Shown one piece after another: positions 13,312 to 24,856 of a stretch of 64,000 nt of DNA. The translations under genes were made by a program, and so were the position numbers. The stretch covers positions 835,001 through 899,000 of the forward strand of contig QVRM01002238.1 in the NCBI GenBank assembly GCA_003439945.1, in the 5' to 3' direction. Positions within the stretch are counted from its first letter, which is position 1; each line of letters starts with the position of its first letter. The notes under the pieces are model-generated. The model had not been told where the DNA came from, searched no databases, and worked only from the letters and a program-made list of their open reading frames with translations. Source of the DNA: Dermanyssus gallinae. Its lineage: Eukaryota; Arthropoda; Arachnida; Mesostigmata; Dermanyssidae.

Positions 13312-13329
13312 TTGTGTTTCGTGAGATAA

Positions 13330-13530
13330 CTATGTCAGACTTGAGCCCAGAGTCGAACCCGGTCGCGTGGTGCGTCGTGATCGGAGGAGACACATAGGTG
13401 CGCGAATTCGAGCCCCACCGTTGCATATTTGTATTTATGGGGGTCCGTCTAAGAAGCAGTGCAAAAAGCAGTCCCGTGGACGTCAAATCTCGGCTAGGGT
13501 CAGCCCGAAAAGTTTAGACATGAGCCCAGC
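13330..13530 (+). repeat. SINE family S3 copy
   Basis: tRNA-like head with box A around 'GGTCGCGTGGTGCG' and box B 'ATTCGAGCCCCACC'. A body shared with the other copies follows ('GGAGACACATAGGTG', 'TTTATGGGGGTCCGTCT', 'AAAGCAGTCCCGTGGACG'). A degenerate hairpin lies at 13492-13505. Same family as 18110-18320 (plus), 50225-50412 (minus) and, more diverged, 60975-61190 (plus). Confidence 0.7.
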
Positions 13531-14185
13531 AAGGCGACCAGTCTGGCCATCCTTATCTGCGTAGTGGTCCGCCTACCCTGGTCGCATCGCTAAGATAACC
13601 TCTGAATGTATAGTACTTAAACGGTGGGGACGTCGGCGGTTCTCTGGGGGGCGTCTAGAAATATATCCCTAGGGTTCGCGAATATGAGGCAATTGAAACT
13701 GAACGCGGTGCCAAGTATTGTCCACTCGCCATGGGCAGAAACGCTGTTGCAACACTTCGGGTTTGCTAAGCGTGCATGCAATCGATTAAAGCCAGTTGGT
13801 TCGCACAGCAATATAGCCAGTTGTTCCTTTTCAACCTTAAGGTTAATTCACACATAGTATTAATATATAGGATTCCATATATATATTGATATTCTGGTGA
13901 CCGCTGGCGTCGATAAAAGACCAGGTACTCAATTCAGGTACAAACAAGTTTACAGAAAAAGGAAGATTATTCAATTTTTTTTGTTACGCTCTAACAACCA
14001 CCTTTTAGACGTTCGTATAGATCGGGATCTTCAAGCTCTTCAAGCCACAGCCTACCAAAAATGACATGCCCCATCTTTCCCAGTTTGAAAGAGTGGCAGG
14101 TCTCAGCCCTGCCGAAGTGCAATGGCAATGCCTCTTCCTGGGGTCTCCGCCTTCTTGATCACGGAGGTCCCGGCACCAGGTAAAA

Positions 14186-14575
14186 TGCCTGTACCACGAT
14201 ATTGTCTAAATGCATCTATCGTCATCGCGTTCTCATTACGAGATTTTATATAGGCTTTTTCCAGCAGAGGTATGTATAAGGACCACATTTTGGACGTTCG
14301 TATAGAGCTAAGTTGCCTGTACCACGATATTGTCTAAATGCATCTATCGTCATCGCGTTCTTATTACGAGATTGTATATATATATTTTTTTCCAGCAGAG
14401 GTATGTAGCAGCAGGGCAATGACAACCTCGTCCAACAAATATTGTACAACCAGAAAGGCCGGGAATCGTACTTGCGATTGTTTTGCTCATGTTCATGGTT
14501 GACGTGGCAACGCCCCACTTCGAACGATGTGTTAGCCGCCTAAGCCACCGCCGCTACAAGATCAAGTCAGGTCAC
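14186..14575 (-). repeat. SINE family S2 copy with duplicated tail
   Basis: Read on the minus strand, a head 'GGCGGTGGCTTAGGCGGCTA' is followed by a conserved body ('GTTGTCATTGCCCTGCTGCTA') and a tail ending in 'GATGCATTTAGACAATATCG'. The tail portion is present twice, at 14309-14407 and again at 14186-14278. The same family is at 42570-42800 (plus) and, diverged, at 25245-25470 (minus). Confidence 0.65.
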
Positions 14576-15151
14576 ATATTTCATACCTCAATGGCGAGGA
14601 ATCGTTGAGGAGTGAGTTGGCCTTCCCACAACTACCTACCTCGCTCTGCCATCACACTGGACGATGGTTTTCACTTAGTCGACACTTAGAAAGCGTCGAA
14701 CCTACAAACACATCTTTGAATCATTAAATATGTTACAATGACTTCGGTTATACTATATATTAGCCATCCGACGCACAAACAAGGCATTAATACGTTCTCT
14801 TCAAGCCACAGCCTTTGGGCGAATGGAAAGCTGACAATCCTCAACTGGCTTGGTGAGGATTCCAAATATGTGACTAGGTAAATCATACTTTTAAGTTGGT
14901 GCATTCTCGTCAGGTTGTTCAAACGACGAGTCGAAAGATGGCACAATATCAGGCGCTGTGTCAAGAGAAAATTACAAGCGTTGGCGTTGTAGAAATTAAT
15001 CTTATGCTCCGTTCACCAGTTGTCGATGTTTGGTGAGATGGGACTCCGAGACGGAAGAGCAGTATAATTGTTTTGGAAGCGACTTATAAATGTCAATGCA
15101 CATGTCGGGGCGCGCGAGAACGAAACAGCAGAAAACGGAATCCTTAAGTAG

Positions 15152-15196
<45 letters not shown>

Positions 15197-16619
15197 ACAG
15201 CCAGATTTTTTCGGTACTACTCTCGTTTCACTTCGGTGAAAAATGGAGGATCTTCTTCTACATGCTGCGTGTTCGTTTGCTTCTTCTTCTACGGGATTTC
15301 CTGAGGCTGTCGTCAGCGCGTTCTTTCTCGTTCCATCTTCAGCTCGTTCTTCCGTCTTATAGCGTTCTCCACCAGGCTCAACCCCCTGTTCCCACTTTCG
15401 ACCGTCCTGAAGCATGGCCGCTACCAGATCTGCCACCGCCGTACTCGGGGACTCTGCTGCTGCTGCGGCGATCAGTGGTTTTGTTCGTGCGTCCTCGAGT
15501 GCTGGGCAGAAGAAGATAGTTTGGGTTACATCATCGACCTCGCCAGTTTTGCACGTGACACGTTTCGAGTCCGTCTTGCACCACTACTACTACTAATATA
15601 ACTACTATACAACTATACTACTACCTCATGATACTCTCGGCTTTTTCCTCTCATTAGTCGAGCCGCTGTAATTGCACCTCGAACGTTACGGTTGCTGTTA
15701 CCAACAGCCAGTCACCACACCTTCACAACACCATCTTCTAAATTACAGTTCTCTCTTCTCTCTCTCTCTCTCTCGCCCTTGTTTTCCTTCTCACTCCTTG
15801 CTTGTATTTATTGTCTCGTAGTCTCTTGTTCCCCCTAGTTGTTTTCACCTCGTTCCTCATCGTCATCATCATCATATCGTCGTCGTAGTCGTGGTTTTCT
15901 TTTTCCTTTTTTTCTTCGTCGATTGCAAAATCGTCACGACGTTGGTCACACACGCGTTTCATCGTTTACGATTAGCTCTTTTCTTGCAAGTTAAACGCCA
16001 GCCGATGGCCGACGTGCTTTAGTTGTGCGCGTGCCGTGCCATGCTGGTGTCGCCGGTTCGCCGTCCGTTCATGGCGTCTGTTTTTCTATAATAGTTCATC
16101 ATAATAGGCACGCTGTGGGGGCTTTGCGTCAATAATCACTGGCGCGTCTGTTCGTCCAGCTGGCTGTGGCTACGGGGGTCGATGGTCAGCCAGTCCATCG
16201 GCCGGTGGGTCGGGCGGTCAATCGGTTAGCAATAGCAAAGTCCTGCAATGACATTGACGTCATTGACATCATCAACATCATCATCGGTATCATCATCATC
16301 ATCATCATGATCTTCAATCATGCTCATATTCGCCGTCGCCGTTGTCCGTTTGGTACAGACGACGGTATGGTGAGAGACCAAGACGCGTTGATGTCTGTTT
16401 GTCTATGTGTCTGCCTATCTGTCTAGCTGTTTGTTGTTTGTTTGTTTATTAGTTTGTTTTTATTGTTTGTTTATTAGTTTGTTTTTATTGTTTGTTTATT
16501 AGTTTGTTTTTTATTGTTTATTATAGGAACACTGCGGTTCTAGCAAACCGCTTTCCCTCTGCCGCCGTCGGGGCGCGCGGGGGGGTCATCCTCACCATTT
16601 CGTCTTAAATCAGCTTCAC

Positions 16620-16652
<33 letters not shown>

Positions 16653-17600
16653 AGCAATGATCAGCAGCAGCATCATCATAAGAGTCGTATTTGCTGTCGT
16701 CGTCATTGTCATTTTTGTTGTTGCTGTTGTTTTGTTTTTGTTCGTTGAAATCCTCTACCACCGCCGCCACAGCCTTGACCTCCGACCAGCGTATGGGCGC
16801 AAAGATCTGGTTGTTACTGCACTTGATTTTGCTGGAGAGTGTTTAGTGACCAACGGACGAGTGGACATATGAGCCACCGAACCTCAGGGAATGAAGTGCC
16901 GCCAATGTCAGGCACTGTCGTAGTAGTAGTAGTTGTAGTAGTAGTAGTAGTAGAATCCGTTCATTACTACCCTTCGATGTTGTTGCTAGCAGGGACATCG
17001 ACCGAGTCAAGAATCAGTTTGAGGGGTCATCTTCATTCGCCGGGTGCATTGACTGCGGGCACAGCGCGGACTGGGCGAAACGGATACGCTGACGCCGACC
17101 CTGACATTGACAGCACCAGCAGTAACAACAACAACAATAACTGCAAAATCGACAACGACGACGACGGTGATGATGGTGATGATGCTGTGACTGGTAACTG
17201 CACTGCGGGCCGTCGCTGGCCACGCTAGGCCAAGGCCGGAATCGAATCTAAAATGAGCCGTTAAGTTTAAGACCATTCGCTTTAGTCATGCTGATGCTGG
17301 TACTACTATGATTATTGCTGCTGTTGTTGTTAAAAACAACAACAACAACAGCAGCAATAATAGTCGTGGTCACCGCCGTCATCATCGATATTGTAGATGC
17401 TTCTTTACTATTAGTGCTGATGTTGCTGCCACTGTTGCCGAGACACCTGTGTGTGTGTGCGTCTGTTATGTAACCCTTCGTCTGGTCTATCTAGAATTTT
17501 CAAACAGTAGAAACAACAACAATAACAACAGCAACGACTGAATTGAAGCTAGCGTCAATGTCATTGCACAACAGCAAGGTATAACCCGCGAGCCACTGAT
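14576..17600. repeat. no gene recognised; simple repeats
   Basis: (TA)n at about 15152-15194; (CT)n near 15752-15774; (ATC)n at about 16262-16310 and 16619-16652; three copies of a 25-bp unit (TTTGTTTATTAGTTTGTTTT plus TATTG) at about 16437-16513; (GTA)n at 16918-16955; CAA/GTT tracts at 17125-17360 and 17510-17535. No coding segment is supported. Confidence 0.6.
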
Positions 17601-17608
17601 GAGTAGGT

Positions 17609-17923
17609 ATGTGCCGACGTACTATTTTTATAAGAAACGTACATATTGTTGGATTTACATCAGGGATACAACCCTATCCCTGCGGAGTGTGTAAGGTTAA
17701 TAGGAAACATTTAAAAAGTGCATATCAATTCAACCTGTGCGACAAGCCCTCTGAAGGGTGTCCAATAACAGAAACGGGCAACGAAAGTGGAGCTCGGATC
17801 GGGCGTGCCACAGAATGTATAGGTGTAGGAACCAAAAAAGGTGCAAGTAAACGCCTTTTAGTTGATGGTTTCACCACTTTTCCACCACGTCAACGCAGCA
17901 GCTTACGGGGCCGAAGACACTGA
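17609..17923 (+). other. open frame with a zinc-finger-like start, possible LINE remnant
   Basis: A 104-codon frame containing 'YPCGVC' and, 18 residues further on, 'NLCDKPSEGC'. The CGxC...C..C spacing resembles the PHD-like fingers in some retrotransposon ORFs, but a His is missing and the rest matches nothing I know. No splice context was found. It could be chance. Confidence 0.2.
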
Positions 17924-18109
17924 GGCTCTTCTCGCCGCATATGGGGTGTATGGGGAGTCACGCTAGTGAAGCACCCAGCTTATTCACCCGCTTGACACCG
18001 TACAATTTCGTGCTCTTTTCGAAAAAAAAACGTTTAGAATCACGCTTATTTATACTTAGGTATCCACAGTTATCCTCTAACTATTGAGATACCAGCTATT
18101 ATAGCACAT

Positions 18110-18320
18110 GCAGCCTCAGTCTGAAGCCCAGTTGAGCCCTGTGGCGTGGTGCATTCGCGTGCGCCTCGCGACCGGAGGAGACACATAGGTGCATGGATTC
18201 GAGCCCCACTGTTGCACATTTGTGTTTATGGGGCCCGTCTCGCGAAGCAATGCGAAAGCAGTCCCGTTAAATGTTGGCTGAAGATCAGCCCGAAAAAGTA
18301 AGCCCATGTTTGAGGAAATG
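18110..18320 (+). repeat. SINE family S3 copy
   Basis: Box A-like 'GTGGCGTGGTGCATT', body 'GGAGGAGACACATAGGTGCA' and box B 'GATTCGAGCCCCAC'. The tail carries a perfect hairpin GGCTGA-AGA-TCAGCC at 18276-18290. Confidence 0.75.
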
Positions 18321-19312
18321 TCAGCGGATCGCGGCCGAGACATGCAGTAAATGCGGACGTGGAGTCACATACAAGTGGGGAATCTAAAGCGATAATGCCC
18401 AGCTTCCCAATATATTTGAGAGGTTAAGAAAACTTGATTGTGATATTTCCGTTAGTATTCAGAGAAGTCATACTGAATTAATGTTAAACACGTTAAACGT
18501 TATCTATACGACTACACTATATAGACGGAGCACGTTCAAATATTAAAACAACCTTCTTAAGAAAACGAAAGGGCCAACTCCCGAGTCGTCTCGCCGAAGT
18601 TAAAAAGCCATCGCCGGTATATACATATATATATATAGCAGTTTTGTTCACGATATCCTGAGTATTCTATAAACATATTCTTTAACAAATTCATTTGAAT
18701 AGCTAGGATTTTTTCACATACCAGGCTTTACAAAATTTCGATTAACGTTGACATATACGTGCATGCGTTCATTTCCTTGGACTATCCATTTAGAAGCGCC
18801 TATTTTCAACGTATGTAACGGTATATTTATATATATTCTCATGCATAACAGATTGTTAGACTAAGTGCGGAGCGGCAATGCATGTAGAATCTAACTACAA
18901 CACCAACCTTACATATTATGCAATTATGGATGTATGGAATTGTTTTGGAGCAACAACGTTACGCAACCGCTATCGGCAACTATCGGCGTTATTTAGCGAT
19001 TTTCCGTCTCATCCGTCGGCTGTATAGCAGTCTGAGGCAGTGCTAGACAAGACGGCGGGAAGAAAGGTAATTCTCTCGATGCAGTTGCGGCTTCGGACCA
19101 GAGCGTTTTGTACCCATACCCATCAGCAGGCACGGCTGCGGTGCAGCGCCTTTTCGATGGCCGATGCATTAGTGACGGGAACGGGTTGCACATACACACA
19201 CACGCTGGGATGAAATCTATTCACTTTTTGTCAAAGATGAACGACATGTCGCGAGCGTGTAGCGACTGAAATGGCGACAAACTTCGGCCGTCCACGGCGG
19301 ACTAGTCCTCAC

Positions 19313-19627
19313 CAACCCAACCAAGTTGTGTCATGTCCATCGTGATGGCACTGGACTCTCCTACGGGCGGCCGCGGCGAAATGCTCTGTTTGAGCAACTC
19401 GGTAACTTCGGACAAGACAGTCCGCCGCCAAAACGAGCCTTCAGCCAGCGATTGATGGCCACGCCGTGGTAGCTCTTCATCATCTTCAGCTTCAATCAAC
19501 AACGAAACACCGAATTCAACAACGCCACTGTGGTATTGTACAATCCGCGTAAGGTTTGGTAGCTTGTGCAGCCTTATACTGAGCTTGGCACGAACCGCAT
19601 TAGCTTTGTCAACCGGATTCCTTGTAG
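19313..19627 (-). CDS. candidate internal exon, unassigned protein
   Basis: The minus strand stays open from 19640 to a TAG at 19302 with normal composition and no repeats. The translation includes 'VRAKLSIRLHKLPNLTRIVQ', 'EAEDDEELPRRGHQSLAEG' and 'FWRRTVLSEVTELLKQSI'. A good 5' splice site, TTG|GTGAGG, falls at 19313/19312, just before the in-frame stop, as expected for a real internal exon. The 3' splice site is less certain; CCTAG at 19628-19632 would give phase 1 at both ends. I do not recognise the family. The neighbouring open frame 18993-19199 (minus) could be another exon but has no clear signals. Confidence 0.35.
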
Positions 19628-19649
19628 CTAGGCCCGGAGCTTAACCGGT

Positions 19650-21175
19650 GCAGTCGTAGCCTGGGCGAAACAGCTTCAGCTGTGTTTGCCTCCTACGAAA
19701 GTTGCCGGTTGTGGCACATAGTTCAGGGGCTATGTGGCACTACGACAGTAAAGCTGTATGATTAGACGGAGCTGGAACCTAGCCAGACTTAAACAGTGTA
19801 GCTACCACACTGAAGAAATAAATGAATTCCGAGACCCTGGCGAACGTTCACACGACTTCTGACGCGTCTGGAACGACGTTGAACAGTGTTATTTTCTAAA
19901 ATAGCCACACATTCAACGAAGAAACGGGCATTGGCAGCTTTCTTTGTTGCGACAAAATTGTTCCGTTCTCATGCGAGTAATAACTAAAGAGACTGCATGG
20001 GAGAATGATCGGGGAGTTCAACAGATGAGTGACAGTGCCTAAAATTAGCTGTTTTTAGAGGGGTGTGATAACTATAAAATAAAGAACATTCATAGGAAAA
20101 TCTCATAGGGAGTTGTGAGCGTGCTAGTTTGGGAGTTGGGTTATATTTACGATAACAAAAAACGTGTATTTCTTCAAGACTAGCATCATAGCTAGAATAG
20201 CTTTCAAAAATATTATTTTTAAAAAAATATTAACAATGTATAAATAATAAGTTATACATACATATTAGCTGTATCGTTATGTGCCCCTGGTATCACATTG
20301 TGATAGAATCGCGTAATAAGTGTGCACACACTTATTAAGTGGAAAACAATCAGTCAATATACAAAATGCATATTAATAACCCAACAACACACTTCCGTGA
20401 CACCCAAAAGTTAATTAGGTATTAAGATGATACTAACCTGCGCTAACTAAGGTTTAGTCGAAGTCAAGAGGAAACAGAGGTACACCCAATACGTATAATC
20501 TCACAGGGGTGAGATTTTTGTGAAACTTACTTAAATAACGAGGTTTTGCTTAAAATCTAAGTGTGATTTAAAAAAAAATAATTAAATAGCCTTTAAAAAA
20601 ATAAAGTACGATTTTTATGAAATGTAATGAAGTTGCGTGGCTAAGGTAGTCAAAAATACACTTGTACAAGCGTGTCCGCACTTATAGCAGCGAGTGCTTA
20701 AAATTGTACTGTACTTTGTACTTTACCGTTTGAATGTTTTTTTTAGGATAAGCTCTTCGATTCGTGCGGGCCGAATAAAAAATTATACATTATGAATAAT
20801 TGTTGAGAACACGCGCAATTCCCACTAAGCCTGCCCTGGAAAATGTTTGCACAAAATTCGGATGTCTCCTACCATCCACACTCACTTCTAATTCAGGGAT
20901 TTCTCACTCAGGGATAGAGCTTCCTTCCAAATGGTTGACCAATATTTGTTCGATGCTAAGTCACACTCCACTACGCGGAAAAATGCAAACACTCATTAAG
21001 GTTCATACATAAGCAACACTGTCGGTCGTAGGATACCAGCAAACGACAACGTTGTTAATCTCAAGTTAACTAACGGGTTTATTTAGATAATAAAGTACTT
21101 TATTCTGGCAGTTAATATCGTTTATTAAACTAATAGTCGTAGTTGTAATTTTAGCTAGTGCAGTCTAAAAAAATT
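19650..21175. other. no gene or repeat recognised
   Basis: AT-rich unique-looking sequence with short open frames only; nothing supportable. Confidence 0.5.
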
Positions 21176-22550
21176 ATATATATGAGCGAACCGGCAAGTT
21201 CTGTGCTAAAAACTATATCATAGGTTCTAAAGTGGTTGAAATATTAGGAAAATCGTATGGTGATCAAGCAGTGTCCCGAAAAACCGTGTATACGAGTCGT
21301 AAGTGCCACCGTCGATTTCGCTGAGACGTGAAGAGACCGAAAATGACCCTTCGCTCGGGAATGCCTTAGACGTCAATAACCGAAGAAAACGTCAAAAAAG
21401 TTCGTGATTTCATGTTCAACAATCGCCGAAATACTATCAAAGGGACAGCGGAGGAATTAGAGATATTTTGTGTATAAGTTTTAACAGTCTTGAACGGTCT
21501 ACCTAATGCGTCAGTCAGCAGCGAAATTCTTTCTAAAAGGGTTGCATTTTTTTTGCAAATTGGCGTCTGTCGGAAAATGTTTGAATTGAATCGTCAGACG
21601 GTAGAAAAATACCTTGGATTTCTTCAGTGAATGATTACAGAAGACAGTTCATGGGTCTATGGTTTGAGACCAAAGCCCAATGCTTCCAGTGGTGCTTCCA
21701 AGAGAGTCAATTGAAAACATTCAGACAAAGCAGATCCGTGATCCAACACCAGGTGCTACTGACGTTTTTTGACTACAAAGGAATGATCTTCGATCTTGAC
21801 CTACGACTTGCTACCTTGGTTTGCGGTTTTGCGGTTAATAACTACTGCAATATTTTAAGGACCGACGCAAGTTGCCCAGAGTTCGGGCAGCTTGCGTCGG
21901 ACAATGTCCGGCGCAAGTTGCCTGTAGGGTAGCAGCGTCCGTTAAGCAGCGCGGGCATATATCTCGTCTGTTGGCGGCAATGCTGAAGCAAACTAAATAC
22001 ACGGCGCCAGATAGAGGATGCCGTCACACCAGTAGCGAAGACGCGGGAAGTTACTAAATGCGCGGGCAAATTTGTGATAGATAAGGAGGCACGAGAATAA
22101 ATGAATCAGTAGTCGTTGGTGCGAGCCAGGCAGAGGACGTGCGTCGTTTGAGCGAAAGACTAGCGAACTCGGAACGGTCGCCGTCCGGTCGTTAGGGTGG
22201 TGGATACTGCATTGCCCGAACACTGGGCAAAAAGGCTTAGAAATTTCATCACGACAACATACAGGCGCACATGTCGATTCGGACTGATTTCGGGTTATTT
22301 AATGAAAAAATTGATTTTGATATTTCCGCAACCTCCCTATCTGACTTCGCGTCTGACTTCGCGAGATATTTCCTGTGCTCCCCCGGATAAAAAATATTGG
22401 AAGAGACAACGTTTTGAGACTATAAAGGAGATGAAAAAGACCCATAGGAGCAACTCGACTCGAATCCGAGAGACGCGTTTAAAAAAAAATTCAAAGAGAC
22501 GGAAAAAGGTGGTATAACTGCTCTGCACCGAGTGGGAGTTACTTTGAAGG
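21176..22550 (+). pseudogene. fossil mariner-like transposase
   Basis: Pieces of a mariner transposase occur in order across shifting frames: 'EILGKSYGDQAVSRKTVYE' (21238-21294), 'ENVKKVRDFMFNNRRNTIK' (21379-21435), 'EDSSWVYG' (21638-21661; the first catalytic acid region) and 'LLTFFDYKGM' (21757-21786). After about 450 bases that are longer than the family needs comes 'HHDNIQAHMSIRTDFGLFNE' (about 22242-22302; second catalytic Asp). The third acid box is unrecognisable. Many frameshifts and stops mean it is long dead. The excess sequence at about 21800-22190 looks inserted. Confidence 0.6.
21862..21900. repeat. inverted repeat, 16-bp arms
   Basis: CCGACGCAAGTTGCCC, a 7-base spacer, then its reverse complement with one mismatch. 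A third degenerate copy of the arm (CCGGCGCAAGTTGCC) follows at 21909-21923. It lies in the apparent insertion inside the fossil mariner. Confidence 0.75.
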
Positions 22551-22634
22551 GAACAAAAACACTAGAAGAATAAGTAAACACATATTTTAATTGAACATGT
22601 ATCTTCTTGACGATTTGATAAATATGAATTGTTC

Positions 22635-22636
<2 letters not shown>

Positions 22637-22690
<54 letters not shown>
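22637..22690. repeat. (AT)n microsatellite
   Basis: About 54 bases of uninterrupted AT dinucleotides immediately before an S1 SINE. Confidence 0.95.
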
Positions 22691-22694
22691 GATA

Positions 22695-22890
22695 AACCGA
22701 GCAAGATGGCTTAGTGGCAAAGCCTTCGCCTTGCATTCGGGTGGACTGGGTTCGAGACCCAGACCGGTCACTCTTAAATTGGTTTGCATGGTTTCCAATT
22801 TATACAAGGTAAATGCCAGAGTGGAGTAAACTTAGCCATGACATGAAAAATCCGTACACGGGCAATTGCCTTACGGGAAATAAAAAAAAT
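22695..22890 (+). repeat. SINE family S1 copy (tRNA-Ala-like head)
   Basis: Box A TGGCTTAGTGGC and box B GGTTCGAGACC lie at tRNA spacing, with a CTTGCAT loop that would read as a UGC anticodon. The unrelated body is 'CACTCTTAAATTGGTTTGC', '...CAAGGTAAATGCC' and a terminal 'AATTGCCTTACGG'. The acceptor ends do not pair, so it is a SINE, not a tRNA gene. Same family at 25608-25808 (plus), 53440-53622 (minus) and 56190-56399 (minus). Confidence 0.85.
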
Positions 22891-22910
22891 ATATATATAT
22901 ATATATTCGG

Positions 22911-23300
22911 TGGCGGCGCATCCGAAACTGGTTATGCAGCCCACCTTGCGGAGACTAGCAAGTTGAGAAAATACTCATCAATCGGGTATCCCCACGAATT
23001 CTGCCCTCTCGCGTTTGAAACCCTGGGTGCTCCTGGCGTTCGGACCAAGCAGCTGATCCGCAAAGTCGGCACCTTGTTTAACCTGTCATTCGGTGATAAC
23101 AGGTCGTCGTCCTTTTTCAAGCAACGTCTGGATTTTGATATACAACGTGGAAACGCTGCCTCCGTTCGGGGCACACTTCTGAGGTGGTGTCAGCCTGACC
23201 TCATCGAAACGGACACGTGACAGCCACAATACGCGCCCACTAGGCATATTGGCTTATCTAATCCATCGTGATACGTTTAACATGTACATAATGTATTATA
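22911..23300 (+). pseudogene. LINE-B C-terminal fragment
   Basis: The plus strand encodes 'HLAETSKLRKYSSIGYPHEF', 'PLAFETLGAPGVRTKQLIRK' and 'SSSFFKQRLDFDIQRGNAAS', ending at a TGA at 23218. This ETxGxxG...QRLxxxIQRGNA block is familiar as the far C terminus of a group of metazoan non-LTR retrotransposon polyproteins. A nearly identical stretch occurs at 38926-39208 and a more diverged one at 28135-28560. The tail is A-rich. It is 5'-truncated, as usual for LINE insertions. Confidence 0.6.
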
Positions 23301-23740
23301 TTGAAAAAAAACTATATTAATATGTAATTTGGTGTAATACCTAAACGACGTATATACGTTATCCAGTACAACTGACATAAAATTGACAATTTAGATAATC
23401 ATAATTATCATTAAAATTGACGGCTTACGGCGACTGCATTCACGCCTCTATGAGTTCAGTTTTAAACACTCAGAGATGTTTGAAAGCAGACCGATTGCAC
23501 ATAGTCCTAACATTCCAAGATACATTCTTCTAATGACAATATCATTATAGCCGATCGCATTTGAATCGCATTTGAAAGTACGCGCCTTCAATCGACATCG
23601 CAGCTCGCACTCGATAAAGACAAGGTTACCTATTTGCCTCCACAGCTTGTTGCTGCAGTTCAATCACCCGCTTCATGCCTTATTTCCTGCAGCGGACGAA
23701 AATTCCTGCCTACGTAGCACCGATATAGAGCATCGGCGAA

Positions 23741-23963
23741 ATGCGACTAATGTCAAGTCGGCTTCTCATTAAGGCAGCAATATCGCGCCTGAGCTCCGAG
23801 GAACTTATGAGCCACCTTGTGAGTGTTGGCCTACCCCGCATCCCGGTTACGCCAAGCACTCGACAGGTACTGGAACGACAACTACTTCAAGTACTCAGTG
23901 CATCCGGAGACGCCTCTCCCGTAGAGCAGATCGTTAGAACGGATCCAGTACACGTTATTCACG
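23741..23963 (+). CDS. first coding exon of a LEM-domain protein
   Basis: ATG at 23741 follows an in-frame TAG at 23726-23728, so this is probably the start; a second Met is residue 4. Residues 15-52 form a LEM motif: 'SRLSSEELMSHLVSVGL', 'IPVTPSTRQVLERQLLQVLS'. Its S/T-x-x-EL-x3-L, P-V-T-x-S-T-R and E-x-x-L positions all match the family consensus. LEM proteins (emerin, LEM2, MAN1, ANKLE types) bind BAF and usually sit at the inner nuclear membrane. The exon ends at CACG|GTGAGT (donor GT at 23964), leaving a phase-1 intron. Without the rest of the protein the LEM subtype cannot be named. Confidence 0.65.
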
Positions 23964-24856
23964 GTGAGTTTCTCGAGACTGTGAAGTCAAGTGTCATTCG
24001 CTGTCTTCTGTGTCAAATGCAACGCATACGTAGTTGTTAATTGTCTAAAAGTAATTCAGTTATTATACCAGCATAGCTGTGTGATCATCGTATTGCCGCG
24101 ATAATCGACACTTCAGCAATACAAAAATTGAATTTTTATAATATCGCTCTTAACGATTCTCGGGTTTACACCGACGAAGCAGCGAATTGTAGATTAAATT
24201 AATCGAAATAGAATAGTAAATCCATGTATTGCCATAGCTTTGACTATTCGTTATTAGGGCTCATTCTGTCAGCTGGCGACACCTGACAAATGTGCGCCTT
24301 TTTCGTTGTGTGTCTGCGAAGTATTTTTGCATTTTTGAACTAGCTGGTGACCCGATACAAAATGTTTGAGTTGTCAATTACATCTACATATAATTTTTTG
24401 TTCATACTTTCGTCGATTACTGCCATTTGCTGTATAATCTCATTTTTTTTTCTAGCGTAAAAGGACGTGTATAGATAGACCTTATATGGCGGATGGATTT
24501 AACGTCTAAAGTTTGCATGTGCAATAAATCAGCGTTTGCTCATATCTGTGCAGTGTAGTTGATCATCCGTTCTACGTAGTTTGCATGAGTGAAAGTTGTG
24601 CCACGTGCGCTCATTGACCTATACCTTGCTAATGATCCCCAGCACAAGAATGTATCCCTTGCTACGCAAGCGGAGTAATTCTGTATCTTATTGTAAGGGC
24701 AACCGTTGTCTTTCGCATACGCAGCGATAATGCCGCTCCTATTGTTCTGCATACATCTTGCTGTACAGGCCTATTGGTCTCAAATTTTCAAAATAATTCA
24801 CGTGTCTTCTTTACCGATTCAAGCTTTTGAGGATTTCTCGTCGCTTTCTAGCTTAG

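Noticed and set aside
22695..22770. tRNA-Ala(UGC) gene
   Set aside because: Boxes A and B are present but the acceptor stem does not pair, and the sequence recurs with a conserved unrelated body: a SINE.
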